From: Streptomyces canus
GTDB taxonomy: Bacteria > Actinomycetota > Actinomycetes > Streptomycetales > Streptomycetaceae
DNA length: 64,000 nucleotides
Assembly (NCBI RefSeq): GCF_041435015.1
Contig: NZ_CP107989.1
Location: 7,440,001 to 7,504,000 of the forward strand
Reading direction: 5' to 3'
This document shows, piece after piece, positions 14,751 to 25,639 of the stretch. Below the pieces are notes generated by a model. That model was not told where the DNA came from and searched no databases. It was given only the letters and a program-made list of their open reading frames with translations. Numbering within the stretch: the first letter of the stretch is position 1; each line of letters begins with the position of its first letter. Both the position numbers and the translations under genes were made by a program.

Positions 14751-16682
14751 TCAGCGAATGGTGATCGTGATCGTCGAACCCTTGGGGGCCGTGTCGCCAC
14801 CCTCCACGGACTGCTTCTTCACCGTGTCGCCGAACAGCCCGAGCAGGCCGCGGTCCTCGTCGACCTGGAAGCCCGCGTCCTCCAGTTCGGTCTTGGCGTC
14901 GTCGACGCTGTCGCCGGTGACGTCCGGGACCTCGATCATCTCGGGGCCCTTGGAGATCGTCAGGGTGACGGTGTCGCCGTCGGCCGCCTGGCTGTCGCCG
15001 GCCGGGGTCTGCTTGGCGACCTGGCCCGCGTCGAACTCGGAGTTGACCCGGGTGGTGGCGATCTTCACCTTGAGACCGGCCTCCGTCAGGTCGGCCCTGG
15101 CGTCGGCCAGGTCCTCACCGGTGACGTCCGGGACGTCGACCGGGGCGCCCTTGCTGACGGTGAGCGCGATCGCCGAGCCGGCGCGCAGCGTGGTGCCGTC
15201 CTCGGGATCCGTGCTGATCACGAACCCCTTCGGCACGTCGTCGCTGAACTCCCGGGTGACCATGCCCGGCTGCAGCCCTTCCGCCTTCAGCCGGTTCCTG
15301 GCCGTGCTCAGCGCGTCCCCCCGCACATCGGGCACCTTCACCGTCTGCGGGCCCCTGGAGACGGTGATCGACACGGAGTCGTGGTTCCGTATGCGGGCGC
15401 CCACTCCCGGGTCCGTGCTGATGACGGTGCCGCGCTTCACGGTGTCGCTGTAGGCGTACGCGACCTTGCCGGTCTCCAGACCGGCCTCGTCCAGCCGGTC
15501 CCGGGCCTGTGCCTCGGTCTTCGTCAGGAGAGCCGGGACCTGGGTGAACTGACCGGAGTTGATGTACCAGATGCCCGCCCCGAGCCCGAGGGCCAGCAGG
15601 ATCGCGGCGACGATCAGGAGGGGGCCGCGCCGGGGCCCGCCGGAAGAGCGGCCGCGCCGGGAAGGCGGGGGCGGCGGGCTCTCCAGGCGGCTGGTGCGGT
15701 GGTACACCGGCTCGTCCTCGTTGACCGGCAGGAGACGCGGCACCGTCAGGGTGCGCGGGATCACGCTCGTGCGGTTCTCGGCACCCGCGTACTCCGCCGC
15801 GAGCGCCTGCGGCGGTACCGCGTCCAGCTGATCGGCGCTCAGCCTGCCGTGTGCCTCGCGGGTCTGCGCGAGCAGCGCCACGGCGTCGTACGGACGCAGA
15901 TCCGGGGTGCGGGCGGTGGCCGACGCGACCAGTTCGTCCAGTTCGTACGGCAGCCCCGGCACCACGGCCGAGGGCGGTGGGACGTCCTCGTGGAGGTGCT
16001 TGTAGAGCACGACCGCGGGGGAGTCGCCGTCGTGCGGGCGGTCGCCGGTCAGCATCTCGTACAGGACCACGCCGCACGCGTACACGTCGACGCGGGCGTC
16101 CGCGGTGCCCGGCTGCTCGATCTGCTCGGGCGAGAGATAGGACACGGTGCCGAGGACGGCTCCGGTGGTGCTGGTCACGGTGTTCACCGACCGCACGAGT
16201 CCGAAGTCGGCGACCTTGACCCGGCCGTCGTCCCCTATCAGGACGTTCTCCGGCTTCATGTCCCGGTGCACGAAACCCGCGCGGTGCGCGGCGCCGAGCG
16301 CGGCGAGCACCGGCTCCAGGATGTCCAGGGCGGCGCGCGGCTGCAGGGCCCCGCGCTCGCGCAGCACGTCCCGCAGGGTGCACCCGGCGACGTACTCCAT
16401 GGCGAGATAGACGTACGACCCGTCGGTGCCCTGGTCGAAGACCTGCACGACGTTGGGGTGGGCGAGCCGGGCGACGGACTTGGCCTCCCGGATGAACCGC
16501 TCGACGAAGGTCCCGTCCGCCGCGAGCGCGGGGTGCATCACCTTGAGCGCGAGCACGCGGTCCAGACGGGTGTCCAGGGCCCGGTAGACCGTGGCCATCC
16601 CGCCGACCGCGATCCGCGCGTCCACGCGATAGCGGCCGTCGAGCACCTGCCCGACCAGCGGGTCCTGAAGGGTCGTATCCAC
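14751..16682 (-). CDS. Membrane Ser/Thr protein kinase with PASTA repeats
   Basis: Protein of 643 aa. The cytosolic kinase domain (about 14-275) has the catalytic loop HRDMKPENVL and the DFG motif VADFGL. A juxtamembrane linker follows, then one transmembrane helix (near LLIVAAILLALGLGAG), then four extracellular PASTA domains (starting near VPALLTKTEAQA, VPDVRGDALSTA, VPDVTGEDLADA, VPDVTGDSVDDA). PASTA kinases sense muropeptides or lipid II and tune cell-wall synthesis and division, which fits a location 22 kb from the dcw cluster. GTG 16682 has no ribosome-binding site; the -10 TAGACT at 16694-16689 predicts transcription from the G of the GTG. Gene order with aroG, Rv2175c-type, metF-like and dcw genes resembles the mycobacterial pknL neighbourhood. 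Confidence 0.94.
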   Translation of the reverse strand: MDTTLQDPLVGQVLDGRYRVDARIAVGGMATVYRALDTRLDRVLALKVMHPALAADGTFVERFIREAKSVARLAHPNVVQVFDQGTDGSYVYLAMEYVAGCTLRDVLRERGALQPRAALDILEPVLAALGAAHRAGFVHRDMKPENVLIGDDGRVKVADFGLVRSVNTVTSTTGAVLGTVSYLSPEQIEQPGTADARVDVYACGVVLYEMLTGDRPHDGDSPAVVLYKHLHEDVPPPSAVVPGLPYELDELVASATARTPDLRPYDAVALLAQTREAHGRLSADQLDAVPPQALAAEYAGAENRTSVIPRTLTVPRLLPVNEDEPVYHRTSRLESPPPPPSRRGRSSGGPRRGPLLIVAAILLALGLGAGIWYINSGQFTQVPALLTKTEAQARDRLDEAGLETGKVAYAYSDTVKRGTVISTDPGVGARIRNHDSVSITVSRGPQTVKVPDVRGDALSTARNRLKAEGLQPGMVTREFSDDVPKGFVISTDPEDGTTLRAGSAIALTVSKGAPVDVPDVTGEDLADARADLTEAGLKVKIATTRVNSEFDAGQVAKQTPAGDSQAADGDTVTLTISKGPEMIEVPDVTGDSVDDAKTELEDAGFQVDEDRGLLGLFGDTVKKQSVEGGDTAPKGSTITITIR

Positions 16683-16688
16683 GCAGTG

Positions 16689-16694
16689 AGTCTA
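16689..16694 (-). promoter_or_regulatory. -10 element of kinase gene, predicted leaderless start
   Basis: TAGACT on the minus strand, exactly 7 nt before the GTG start at 16682. TGGACG lies about 19 bp further upstream as a -35. No Shine-Dalgarno is present. Confidence 0.55.
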
Positions 16695-16837
16695 CGAGCC
16701 GTCGCTGACAGCCCGTCCAGTTCGGCCGATATCGAGGCGGGACTGCAGCGCAGCTGTGACGCAGATCGCACGGCGTTGCCGGTCGGGGGCAGGTGTGCCA
16801 CTCGGGTCACCCCCCTCGCCCCAGGCCCCACGTCAGG

Positions 16838-17638
<801 letters not shown>

Positions 17639-17839
17639 TCAGCCTCCTTGGACGGCGGTGAGGACTTCCACGCGGTCTCCCTCGGAGAGGGACGTCGCGG
17701 GCCACTGCGCGCGCGGGACGACGGTCTCGTTGAGCGCCGCGGCCACCCCGGACGGCGCCGGCGTCAGCGCCCGCACGACGGTGTCGAGAGCCGTGCCGGG
17801 AGCGAACTCCCGCGGCTCCCCGTTGACGGAGATGTTCAT
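17639..17839 (-). CDS. thiS: Thiamine biosynthesis sulfur carrier ThiS
   Basis: Protein of 66 aa with a ubiquitin-like fold, ending in the Gly-Gly that is adenylated and converted to a thiocarboxylate to donate sulfur to ThiG. The N-terminal MNISVNGEPREF and the C-terminal DRVEVLTAVQGG are typical. It overlaps thiO by 4 nt (ATGA), so it is translationally coupled. Confidence 0.96.
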   Translation of the reverse strand: MNISVNGEPREFAPGTALDTVVRALTPAPSGVAAALNETVVPRAQWPATSLSEGDRVEVLTAVQGG

Positions 17840-18999
17840 GCCGGCTGCTCCAGGAGTTCCGTGGCGGCGAACCGCCTCGGGGTGAACGGGCGTGCCACGT
17901 CGGGGAGTTCACCCGTCGTCAGGACGTGCGCCATGGCGTCCCCGGTGATCGGCGTGAGCAGCACGCCATTGCGATAGTGGCCGGTCGCGAGCACCAGCCC
18001 GGTCAGTTCCGTGGGCCCGAGCAGCGGGGCGTTGTCCGGGGAGCCGGGGCGCAGTCCCGCGCGGGTCTCGGTCAGCGGCAGTTCGGTGATGCCGGGGACG
18101 AGCTCGTGGGCGTCCCGCAGCAGCTCGTACACCCCGCCCGCGGTCACCGTCGTGTCCCAGCCCAGCTCCTCGCTGGTCGCGCCGATCACCAGCTCGCCGT
18201 TCTCCCGCGGCACCAGGTAGACCTGGCTGCCGCGGACCACGGCCCGAACGGTGCGGCTCAGGAAGGGCGCGCGGTGCGGAGGCACGGTCAGCCGCAGCAC
18301 CTGGCCCTTCACGGGCCGTACCGGGGGCAGGACGTCCGCGGGGACCCCTTCGAGGCGGCCGCTGAGGCTTCCGGCGGCGAGTACCACCTGGCCCGCGCCC
18401 AGCTCGTCGCCGTCGGTCGTGGTGACCCCCGCGGCCCGGTCCCCGGCGACACGGAGGCCCTTGACCCACGCGCGGTGGAAGACGACACCCGCCTGCTCGC
18501 ACGCGGCCAGCAACGCGCGCGTGAGCCGCCGTGGATCGATCTGGTGGTCGCCGTCCACCCGCAGTCCGCCCCGGACCCCCGGTGCGAGCATCGGCTCCAG
18601 GCGCCGGCACTCCCGGCCGGACAGCCACTCCGACTCCAGCCCCGACTGCCGCTGGAGCGCGTGCAGTTCGCGCAGGTGGGCGCGGTCGTCGGCGTCCAGG
18701 GCCACGGCGAGCGTGCCGCAGCGGCGGTAGCCGAGGTCGAGACCGGTCAGGTCGGTGAGCTCCGCCGCGAAGTCGGGATACCGGTGGGCCGAGGCGAGGT
18801 TCAGCCCCAGCAGGGTCTGCTCGCCGTAGTGCAGTTCGGTGACCGCGGCCAGCATCCCGGCGGCCACCTGGGCGGCCCCGCCGCCCGGCTCGGGGTCCAC
18901 GACAGCCGTGCTGAGTCCGTGCTGCGCGGCCCTCCAGGCCGTCACCAGGCCGATGATGCCGCCCCCGACGACGAGGACGTCTGACGTACGTGAGGACAT
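17836..18999 (-). CDS. thiO: Glycine oxidase ThiO
   Basis: Protein of 387 aa, an FAD-dependent amine oxidase. The N-terminal Rossmann motif is VVGGGIIGLVTAW, and the C-terminal FAD contact is near LLGPTELTGLVLATGHYRNG. It oxidises glycine to the imine used by ThiG, the aerobic alternative to ThiH. It is the first gene of the operon, directly downstream of the TPP riboswitch at 19012-19104, so thiamine pyrophosphate should repress all three genes. Confidence 0.95.
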   Translation of the reverse strand: MSSRTSDVLVVGGGIIGLVTAWRAAQHGLSTAVVDPEPGGGAAQVAAGMLAAVTELHYGEQTLLGLNLASAHRYPDFAAELTDLTGLDLGYRRCGTLAVALDADDRAHLRELHALQRQSGLESEWLSGRECRRLEPMLAPGVRGGLRVDGDHQIDPRRLTRALLAACEQAGVVFHRAWVKGLRVAGDRAAGVTTTDGDELGAGQVVLAAGSLSGRLEGVPADVLPPVRPVKGQVLRLTVPPHRAPFLSRTVRAVVRGSQVYLVPRENGELVIGATSEELGWDTTVTAGGVYELLRDAHELVPGITELPLTETRAGLRPGSPDNAPLLGPTELTGLVLATGHYRNGVLLTPITGDAMAHVLTTGELPDVARPFTPRRFAATELLEQPA

Positions 19000-19011
19000 G
19001 GGCGTCCAGCC

Positions 19012-19104
19012 CCTCCCTTCGCCGGCATGACCCGGATCAGGTTCGTACGGTCGGAGGCCGCCAGCCTCCCTCTCAGCCCGGTGCGTCCGGGCTCCCGCGA
19101 GTGC
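19012..19104 (-). promoter_or_regulatory. TPP riboswitch (THI element)
   Basis: Read on the minus strand the region holds the two conserved TPP-sensing arms: GGGCTGAGAGGG (pyrimidine-sensor side) and CCTGATCCGGGTCATGCC followed by GGCGAAGGGAGG. The closing stem is GGGAGCCC near 19095 with GGGCT near 19013. It ends about 12 bp before the thiO ATG and includes the likely Shine-Dalgarno GGGAGG, pointing to translational control. No T-run terminator is seen between it and thiO. Confidence 0.95.
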
Positions 19105-19160
19105 TCTACGTTGGCCACCCTAGCCCGTGCCCGTGCGCCTCTGTAAGGGAGCCTTCCGCC

Positions 19161-19511
19161 ATGCCCCGCTCGCTCGACGGCCTCGTCCTCGCCCCGGTGG
19201 CCGATCAGGCCCCAGGTCAGGTGGGTACGCGGACCCGGTTCACCTACCACGAGAAGGGCGGGGAGATCTGGGCCGAGTACGCGGGCGGTGACGTCGTACG
19301 CGGACATCTCGTCGGCACGCGCGCGGGGGACGGTCTCGACTTCCGGTACGTGCAGCTCAAGCACGACGGAACGACCTCCTCCGGGCACTGCGTCGCGACG
19401 GTCGTGGAGCTCCCCGACGGCCGGCTGCGGTTGGAGGAGACGTGGCAGTGGGAGTCGCAGCCGGGCAGCGGGACGAGCGTTGTGGAACAGGTCACTGAGC
19501 ACGACTCCTGA
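19161..19511 (+). CDS. Conserved hypothetical protein, small beta-rich
   Basis: Protein of 116 aa that I do not recognise functionally. It is predicted to be almost entirely beta-strand, with aromatic-rich blocks FTYHEKGGEIWAEYAGG, VVRGHLVGTR, DFRYVQLKHDG and LRLEETWQWES. No signal peptide, membrane segment or cysteine cluster is visible. The repeated strand-turn pattern suggests a small barrel or lipocalin-like fold. ATG 19161 has AGGGAG upstream. It is divergent from the thiO riboswitch and ends 32 bp before the oxidoreductase gene. Confidence 0.8.
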   Translation: MPRSLDGLVLAPVADQAPGQVGTRTRFTYHEKGGEIWAEYAGGDVVRGHLVGTRAGDGLDFRYVQLKHDGTTSSGHCVATVVELPDGRLRLEETWQWESQPGSGTSVVEQVTEHDS

Positions 19512-19543
19512 CTGACTGATTGTCAGGTGACTAGGGTGATCAA

Positions 19544-20758
19544 ATGAGCGAGCAGACGCAGGCGCAGCGGCGGGTGGTCGTGGTCGGCGCGGGCATGGCC
19601 GGCGTGCAGACCGCGGTCGCCCTGCGCGAACAGGGATTCAACGGCACGGTCACGGTGATCGGCGCGGAGCCCCATCAGCCGTACGACCGTCCGCCGCTGT
19701 CCAAGGCCGTGCTGCTCGGCAAGGCCGAGGGCGCCGCCTTCGACGTGGACTTCGAGGCCCTCGGCATCGAACTGCTGCTCGGCCGCGAGGCACTGGGCGT
19801 ACGCCCCGAAGCGCACGAACTGGACACCGAGGCCGGGCCTGTCCCGTACGACGCCCTGGTCCTCGCCACCGGTGCCGAACCGATCCGGCTGCCCGGCACG
19901 GAGGGTGTGCCCGGCGTGCATCTGCTGCGCACCCTGGACGACGCCGAGCGGCTGCGCCCTGTGCTCGCCCGGCAGCACGACATCGTGGTCGTCGGCGCGG
20001 GCTGGATCGGCGCCGAGTTCGCCACCGCCGCGCGCGAGGCGGGCTGCGCGGTGACGGTCGTGGAAGCCGCCGACCGGCCGCTCGCGGGCGCGCTGCCCGC
20101 CGAGGTGGCCGCGCCGATGACCTCCTGGTACGCCGACGCGGGTGCCGTGCTGCGCACCCACGCGCGCGTGGAGCGCGTCGAGCCCGGCGCGGTCGTCCTG
20201 GACGACGGCTCCCGGGTGGTCGCGGGCGCGGTCGTGGTGGGTATCGGCGCCCGGCCCGCCACGGCCTGGCTCGCCGGTTCGGGCATCGAACTCGGCGCCC
20301 ACCGCGAGGTCGTCGCCGACGACCGGCTGCGCACTTCCGTGCCCGACGTCCACGCGGTCGGCGACTGCGCCTCCTTCCCCTCGGGGCGGTACGGCGAGCG
20401 CCTGCTGGTCCACCACTGGGACAACGCCCTCCAGGGCCCCCGCACGGTGGCCGCCGACATTCTGGGCGAGACCCGCACGGTCTACGACCCCGTCCCGTAC
20501 TTCTGGTCCGAGCAGTTCGGCCGCTTCGTCCAGTACGCCGGCCACCACGCGTCCGCCGACACGACGCTGTGGCGCGGCGAGCCGTCCGGCCCCGCCTGGA
20601 CGGTGTGCTGGCTGCGCGAGAACCGCCTGGTGGCCCTCCTGGCGGTGGGCCGCCCCCGCGACCTGGCCCAGGGCCGCCGCCTGATCGAGGCGGGCGCGGA
20701 GATGGACCCGGAGCTGCTGACGGACCCGGCGAGGCCGCTGAAGGCGGCGACGGCGTAG
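19544..20758 (+). CDS. FAD-dependent NAD(P)H oxidoreductase (ferredoxin reductase type)
   Basis: Protein of 404 aa of the two-dinucleotide-binding flavoprotein family (rhodocoxin/putidaredoxin reductase type). FAD motif VVVVGAGMAGVQTAVALR at the N-terminus, NAD(P) motif VVVGAGWIGAEFATAAREAG near residue 150, and the second FAD block VHAVGDCASF. The C-terminal reductase domain follows. It probably passes electrons from NAD(P)H to a ferredoxin, but no ferredoxin or P450 partner is adjacent. A TAGGGT -10 at 19532-19537 lies exactly 7 nt before the ATG with CTGACT about 18 bp upstream, predicting a leaderless transcript. Confidence 0.9.
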   Translation: MSEQTQAQRRVVVVGAGMAGVQTAVALREQGFNGTVTVIGAEPHQPYDRPPLSKAVLLGKAEGAAFDVDFEALGIELLLGREALGVRPEAHELDTEAGPVPYDALVLATGAEPIRLPGTEGVPGVHLLRTLDDAERLRPVLARQHDIVVVGAGWIGAEFATAAREAGCAVTVVEAADRPLAGALPAEVAAPMTSWYADAGAVLRTHARVERVEPGAVVLDDGSRVVAGAVVVGIGARPATAWLAGSGIELGAHREVVADDRLRTSVPDVHAVGDCASFPSGRYGERLLVHHWDNALQGPRTVAADILGETRTVYDPVPYFWSEQFGRFVQYAGHHASADTTLWRGEPSGPAWTVCWLRENRLVALLAVGRPRDLAQGRRLIEAGAEMDPELLTDPARPLKAATA

Positions 20759-20850
20759 CCGACCACCGGGTGGGCGCTGTGAGAACTGCGTTCCCCCGCC
20801 GGGGGCGCCCCGGCTTCCGACTGTCAGTGCGGGATGGCACGCTTAATCCC

Positions 20851-21222
20851 GTGACCGAGATTGACGCAAAGATCGATGCTCTCGTCCCCGCCTGGCTCAC
20901 CCTCCCCGACATCGCAGAGTTGCTCGATGTCGAGGTGACGCGTGTGCGGCAGCTGGTCAAGGACGGCCAGCTCATCGCCGTACGCCGTGGTGAGAACCGC
21001 GCGCTGCACGTCCCCGCCGCCTTCATCGACGGGGTCGAGCAGAAGGTCGTCAAGGGCCTGGCCGGGACCCTGACGCTCCTGAGGGACGACGGCTTCACCG
21101 ACGAAGAGATGCTGGAGTGGCTCTTCACGCCCGACGAGAGCCTGCCCGGCACCCCCGCGCAGGCCCTGAGCGAGAATCGCGGCACGGAGGTGAAGCGCCG
21201 GGCCCAGGCGCTCGCCGTCTGA
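20851..21222 (+). CDS. Rv2175c-type DNA-binding protein
   Basis: Protein of 123 aa. The N-terminal half is a winged or excisionase-like helix-turn-helix (WLTLPDIAELLDVEVTRVRQLVKDGQL). The C-terminal half is a helical domain (LTLLRDDGFTDEEMLEWLFT) with LPGTPAQAL before the end. The mycobacterial homologue Rv2175c is a DNA-binding substrate of the Ser/Thr kinase PknL encoded next to it. Here a PASTA kinase gene lies 4 kb away, in keeping with partial conservation of that pair. The GTG at 20851 was chosen from family length; no clear ribosome-binding site precedes it. Confidence 0.9.
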   Translation: MTEIDAKIDALVPAWLTLPDIAELLDVEVTRVRQLVKDGQLIAVRRGENRALHVPAAFIDGVEQKVVKGLAGTLTLLRDDGFTDEEMLEWLFTPDESLPGTPAQALSENRGTEVKRRAQALAV

Positions 21223-21317
21223 TCCGAACCACACCGGCGTACGGGCCGTGACCGCCGAGGCCACGGCCACGGTCCGGCACGGCCCGTACGCCACCGAACC
21301 CCGGGGGAGACTCACGC

Positions 21318-21968
21318 ATGCCCGACACCACCCGTGGCCGGCTCGCCGGCGCCCGCGTCTACCTCTGCACGGACGCCCGCAAGCGCCAGGGGGATCTCGC
21401 CGAGTTCCTGGACGCGGTCCTGGCCGGGGGCGTCGACATCGTGCAGCTGCGGGACAAGGGCATGGAGGCGGCCGAGGAACTGGAGCATCTCCAGGTCTTC
21501 GCCGACGCCTGCGCGCGGCACGGCAGGCTTCTCGCGGTCAACGACCGGGCCGACGTCGCCCACGCGGCGGGCGCCGATGTGCTGCACCTCGGGCAGGGCG
21601 ACCTGCCCGTCCCCGCCGCCCGCGCGATCCTCGGCGACGACATCCTCATAGGCCGCTCCACGCACGCCGAGGCGGAGGCCGCCGCGGCCGCGGTCCAGGA
21701 CGGCGTGGACTACTTCTGCACCGGCCCCTGCTGGCCGACCCCCACCAAGCCCGGCCGGTACGCCCCCGGCCTCGACCTGGTCCGGTACACCGCAGCCCTC
21801 GGCACCGACCGCCCCTGGTTCGCCATCGGCGGCATCGACCTCGGCAACCTCGACGAGGTCCTGGAGGCCGGTGCCCGCCGGGTCGTGGTCGTCCGGGCGA
21901 TCACCGAGGCGGACGACCCGGGCGCGGCCGCCGCGGAGTTCGCGAAGCGGTTGAGTGACACTGCGTGA
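21318..21968 (+). CDS. thiE: Thiamine-phosphate synthase
   Basis: Protein of 216 aa, TIM barrel. It couples thiazole phosphate with hydroxymethylpyrimidine diphosphate to make thiamine phosphate. Motifs: [40 protein letters not shown] and FAIGGID. The ATG at 21318 has GGGGGAGA 8 nt upstream. It is separate from the thiOSG operon and no TPP riboswitch precedes it, so thiamine feedback at the RNA level is not expected here. Confidence 0.96.
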   Translation: MPDTTRGRLAGARVYLCTDARKRQGDLAEFLDAVLAGGVDIVQLRDKGMEAAEELEHLQVFADACARHGRLLAVNDRADVAHAAGADVLHLGQGDLPVPAARAILGDDILIGRSTHAEAEAAAAAVQDGVDYFCTGPCWPTPTKPGRYAPGLDLVRYTAALGTDRPWFAIGGIDLGNLDEVLEAGARRVVVVRAITEADDPGAAAAEFAKRLSDTA

Positions 21969-22079
21969 GGGGCCGGTATGCGTCGGTCGCATGATCGGCC
22001 CGGTGTCCGAGGGGTGGACAACAAGTCGACAAAGCGGGCAAATTTCCGTGATCCGGTTGGGCGACCGCTGCCCCCTGGC

Positions 22080-23015
<936 letters not shown>

Positions 23016-23071
23016 ACCGGCCGCACGGATATACGACACACTGCGTAGCGGTCACTGGGAGAGGGGCGTAC

Positions 23072-24034
23072 ATGGGCTGGACGGTCCTCTACATCGCGTT
23101 CGGAATCGTCGCGCTGTGGCTGCTCGGCGAGGTGCTGCTGCAGTACAAGGCGCGGCTGCGCTGGCGGCTGCTCGCCTTCGTCGGCTTCCTCGGTGTGGTC
23201 CTCGGCGTGCTGATGCCGTCGGTGGTCGTCATCGGGCTGGGCGCGATCGCCTTCGCGGTCGGCCAGACCTACGTCACGCTGTCGTTCCGCCGTGGCTTCG
23301 AGCAGGGCTGGGCGGTCAACCCGCCGGCCGCGCTGGGCGGTCTGACCGGCGGCAAGAAGAGCCGTCGTGAGCGCGGCCTGGACGTCTCCGACCCGGAGGC
23401 AGGCGACGCGGCCCACGGCGACGAGGCCGGGTACGACCAGGGCCGGCCGGACACCTCCGGCTACGGCCACGACGACTACGACCGCGACGACGTCTTCACG
23501 CCCGCTCGCTCCGCCGCGCCGACGGCCGCCGAGACCACCTCGGTTTACGAGCCGCAGCCCCTGCCGGACGACACCGGCTCCTACGGCATATACAACGACT
23601 CCTCCTACGCCGGTGACCAGTCCTACGCGTCCACGGGCCAGACCCAGGACCAGTACGCGACGGCCGCCGCCGACCAGACGTACGGCTACGACGGCTACTC
23701 CGGCTACGACCAGCAGCAGTACGGCTACGACCAGGCCGGACAGCAGCAGTACGCCGCCTACTCCGACCCGTACATCGGCACCCAGACCTATGGCGCGGGC
23801 TCGTACGACGCCTCCTACGGGGGCCAGCAGCAGTTCGCCCAGCAGGGCTACGACCAGTACGGCGGGACATACGGCGGCGAGACCCCGGCCGGCGGGGTGT
23901 GGGTGCCGCAGCAGCGCACCGACGAGTCCTACGGCGGCGAACTCCCGCAGGAGCAGGGCTACTACCAGGACAACAGCGACCAGGGCCAGCAGCAGAACCA
24001 GGGCCAGGGGTACGACGAGCAGTACCGCTTCTGA
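23072..24034 (+). CDS. Membrane protein with Tyr/Gln/Gly-rich prion-like tail
   Basis: Protein of 320 aa, family not named. Residues 1-70 hold two or three hydrophobic helices (starting near VLYIAFGIVALWLLGEVLL and LLAFVGFLGVVLGVL). A basic stretch (GGKKSRRERG) marks the membrane boundary. From about residue 100 to the end the sequence is disordered and acidic at first, then dominated by Tyr, Gln, Gly, Ser and Asp in short repeats such as GYDQQQYGYDQ and SYGGQQQ. The composition is like that of proteins that phase-separate or form prion-like assemblies. It follows metF with its own ribosome-binding site (GAGAGGGGCG). Conserved near the dcw region in Streptomyces, as far as I recall; function unknown. 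Confidence 0.85.
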   Translation: MGWTVLYIAFGIVALWLLGEVLLQYKARLRWRLLAFVGFLGVVLGVLMPSVVVIGLGAIAFAVGQTYVTLSFRRGFEQGWAVNPPAALGGLTGGKKSRRERGLDVSDPEAGDAAHGDEAGYDQGRPDTSGYGHDDYDRDDVFTPARSAAPTAAETTSVYEPQPLPDDTGSYGIYNDSSYAGDQSYASTGQTQDQYATAAADQTYGYDGYSGYDQQQYGYDQAGQQQYAAYSDPYIGTQTYGAGSYDASYGGQQQFAQQGYDQYGGTYGGETPAGGVWVPQQRTDESYGGELPQEQGYYQDNSDQGQQQNQGQGYDEQYRF

Positions 24035-24049
24035 CGCGGGGCGGCTCCG

Positions 24050-25552
24050 TCACTGAGAACCGCGGAACTCCGGTCCCTCCACGATCAGTCCGGCCACCAG
24101 TGAGCCCGACATGCCCGCATGGGGGAGGCCGCCGCCGGGGTGTGACCAGCCGCCGGCCGTGAACAGGCCAGGTATCGCCGTGCTGTTGGACGGGTGCAGC
24201 GTGCCTTCCCCGCCGGCCAGCGAGGGCGGGGGCACGGCGCCGCCCAGGGCTCCTGTCTCCCGCTCGGTGTGCACGGGCGTGCGTACCTCGCGCCAGAGGA
24301 TCCGCTCGCGCAGGCCCGGCACCGCCCGCTCGGCGGCGGCGACCACGCGGTCCGCGAAGGCCTCGACGACTCCCGGAGTGGCCCAGTCGTACCCGAGGCC
24401 GCAGGGCACGGTCGCCGTCAGCACCACGGACTCGTGGTCCGCGTCGGGGCGCAGGGCAGGGTCGTCCGGCCGGTCGATCCGCACCGTGAGGTCGGGCGTC
24501 TCCCCGTGCGAGAAGAGGCCCAACTCGCCCTCCGGATCGGGGCTGTACACCACCGTGCGGTGCACGGCGTCCGGCTCCCGCCCTCCGCGCAGGGCGAGGC
24601 ACACCACGACCCGGCCCGGGTGCAGGTCCTCGGCGTCGGGAAGGACGTCCTTCGCGCCGTAGAGCTCACGACCCGGTACGAGCCCGCGCAGTCGCCAGGG
24701 TCCTGCTCCGACGACGGTGTCCGCCTCCACGACCGCCCCGTCGGACAGCTCCAGACCTGCCGCGCGACCGTCCTTCTCCAGGACGCTCGTCACCTCGGCG
24801 CCGAAGTGGAACTCGACCTTGCGCCGGACGCACCGCTCGTACACCGCCCGCGCCAACTCCCGCATGCCGCCCCGGACGTACCAGGTCCCGAAGGCGTGCT
24901 CCATGTACGGCAGGACGGCCGCGCTCGCCGGCGCGCTCCCGGGGTCGACGCCGTGGGCGAGCGCATGGCCGTACAGCAGGGCCGCGAGCCGCGGGTCCCG
25001 CAGTTCCCAGGCGCCGATCTCGTACAGCGTGCGGGCCTGTCGGGTGCGCAGCAGCCGTTTGTGCGGCACCCCGGGGTAGGGCTCGCGCTGCAGCACCTGC
25101 CAGTTGGGCCACAGGGGCTCCTCCAGGAGCGGCCTGCGGGTGCGGTCCCAGGCCTCGCGGGCCCGGATGAGGAAGTCACCCCAGCGGTCGCCCGCGCCCG
25201 CGCCGAGGGCCTCCTCCAGCGCGGCGACCACTCCCGCCCGCGAGGCGTTCGGCAGGGACACCTCGGTGCCGTCCGTGAAGATGTGCCGCGACGACGGATC
25301 GACCTGGACCAGCTCGACGACCGACTCCAGCGGCTCCTTGCCGGTCTTGATGAACAGATCGCGGTAGACCGCGGGGAGGGTGAGCAGCCCCGGCCCGGTG
25401 TCGAACCCGAACCCGTCCCGCTCGACCCGGCGCACCGCCCCGCCGTACGTCTCCGTACGCTCGTACACCGCCACCCGGTGGCCCGCGACGGCCAGCCGGG
25501 CAGCGGCCGCCATCGCGCCCATCCCAGCGCCGATCACCGCAATCCGTGCCAT
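24050..25552 (-). CDS. Phytoene-desaturase-like FAD oxidoreductase
   Basis: Protein of 500 aa of the CrtI/amine-oxidase flavoprotein superfamily. The N-terminal Rossmann block is IAVIGAGMGAMAAAARLAVAGH with a downstream GYxxDTGP-like segment (GFGFDTGPGLLTLP). The C-terminal FAD block is GLFTAGGWSHPGGGLPHAGMSG, characteristic of CrtI-type desaturases. No other carotenoid gene is adjacent, so the substrate cannot be assigned. ATG 25552 is chosen over the longer open frame because MARIAVIG places the FAD motif at the usual position. Confidence 0.87.
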   Translation of the reverse strand: MARIAVIGAGMGAMAAAARLAVAGHRVAVYERTETYGGAVRRVERDGFGFDTGPGLLTLPAVYRDLFIKTGKEPLESVVELVQVDPSSRHIFTDGTEVSLPNASRAGVVAALEEALGAGAGDRWGDFLIRAREAWDRTRRPLLEEPLWPNWQVLQREPYPGVPHKRLLRTRQARTLYEIGAWELRDPRLAALLYGHALAHGVDPGSAPASAAVLPYMEHAFGTWYVRGGMRELARAVYERCVRRKVEFHFGAEVTSVLEKDGRAAGLELSDGAVVEADTVVGAGPWRLRGLVPGRELYGAKDVLPDAEDLHPGRVVVCLALRGGREPDAVHRTVVYSPDPEGELGLFSHGETPDLTVRIDRPDDPALRPDADHESVVLTATVPCGLGYDWATPGVVEAFADRVVAAAERAVPGLRERILWREVRTPVHTERETGALGGAVPPPSLAGGEGTLHPSNSTAIPGLFTAGGWSHPGGGLPHAGMSGSLVAGLIVEGPEFRGSQ

Positions 25553-25639
25553 GCCTGCGACTTTATCGGCCGCCACTGACACTCCGCCCGCGGGCGGCCG
25601 GCTTGCCGACGAGGACCTGCGGCACACCGTGGCCGGCCG

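Noticed and set aside
18942..19502. 186-codon minus-strand frame across the thiO leader
   Set aside because: It runs through the TPP riboswitch and antisense to the gene at 19161-19511.
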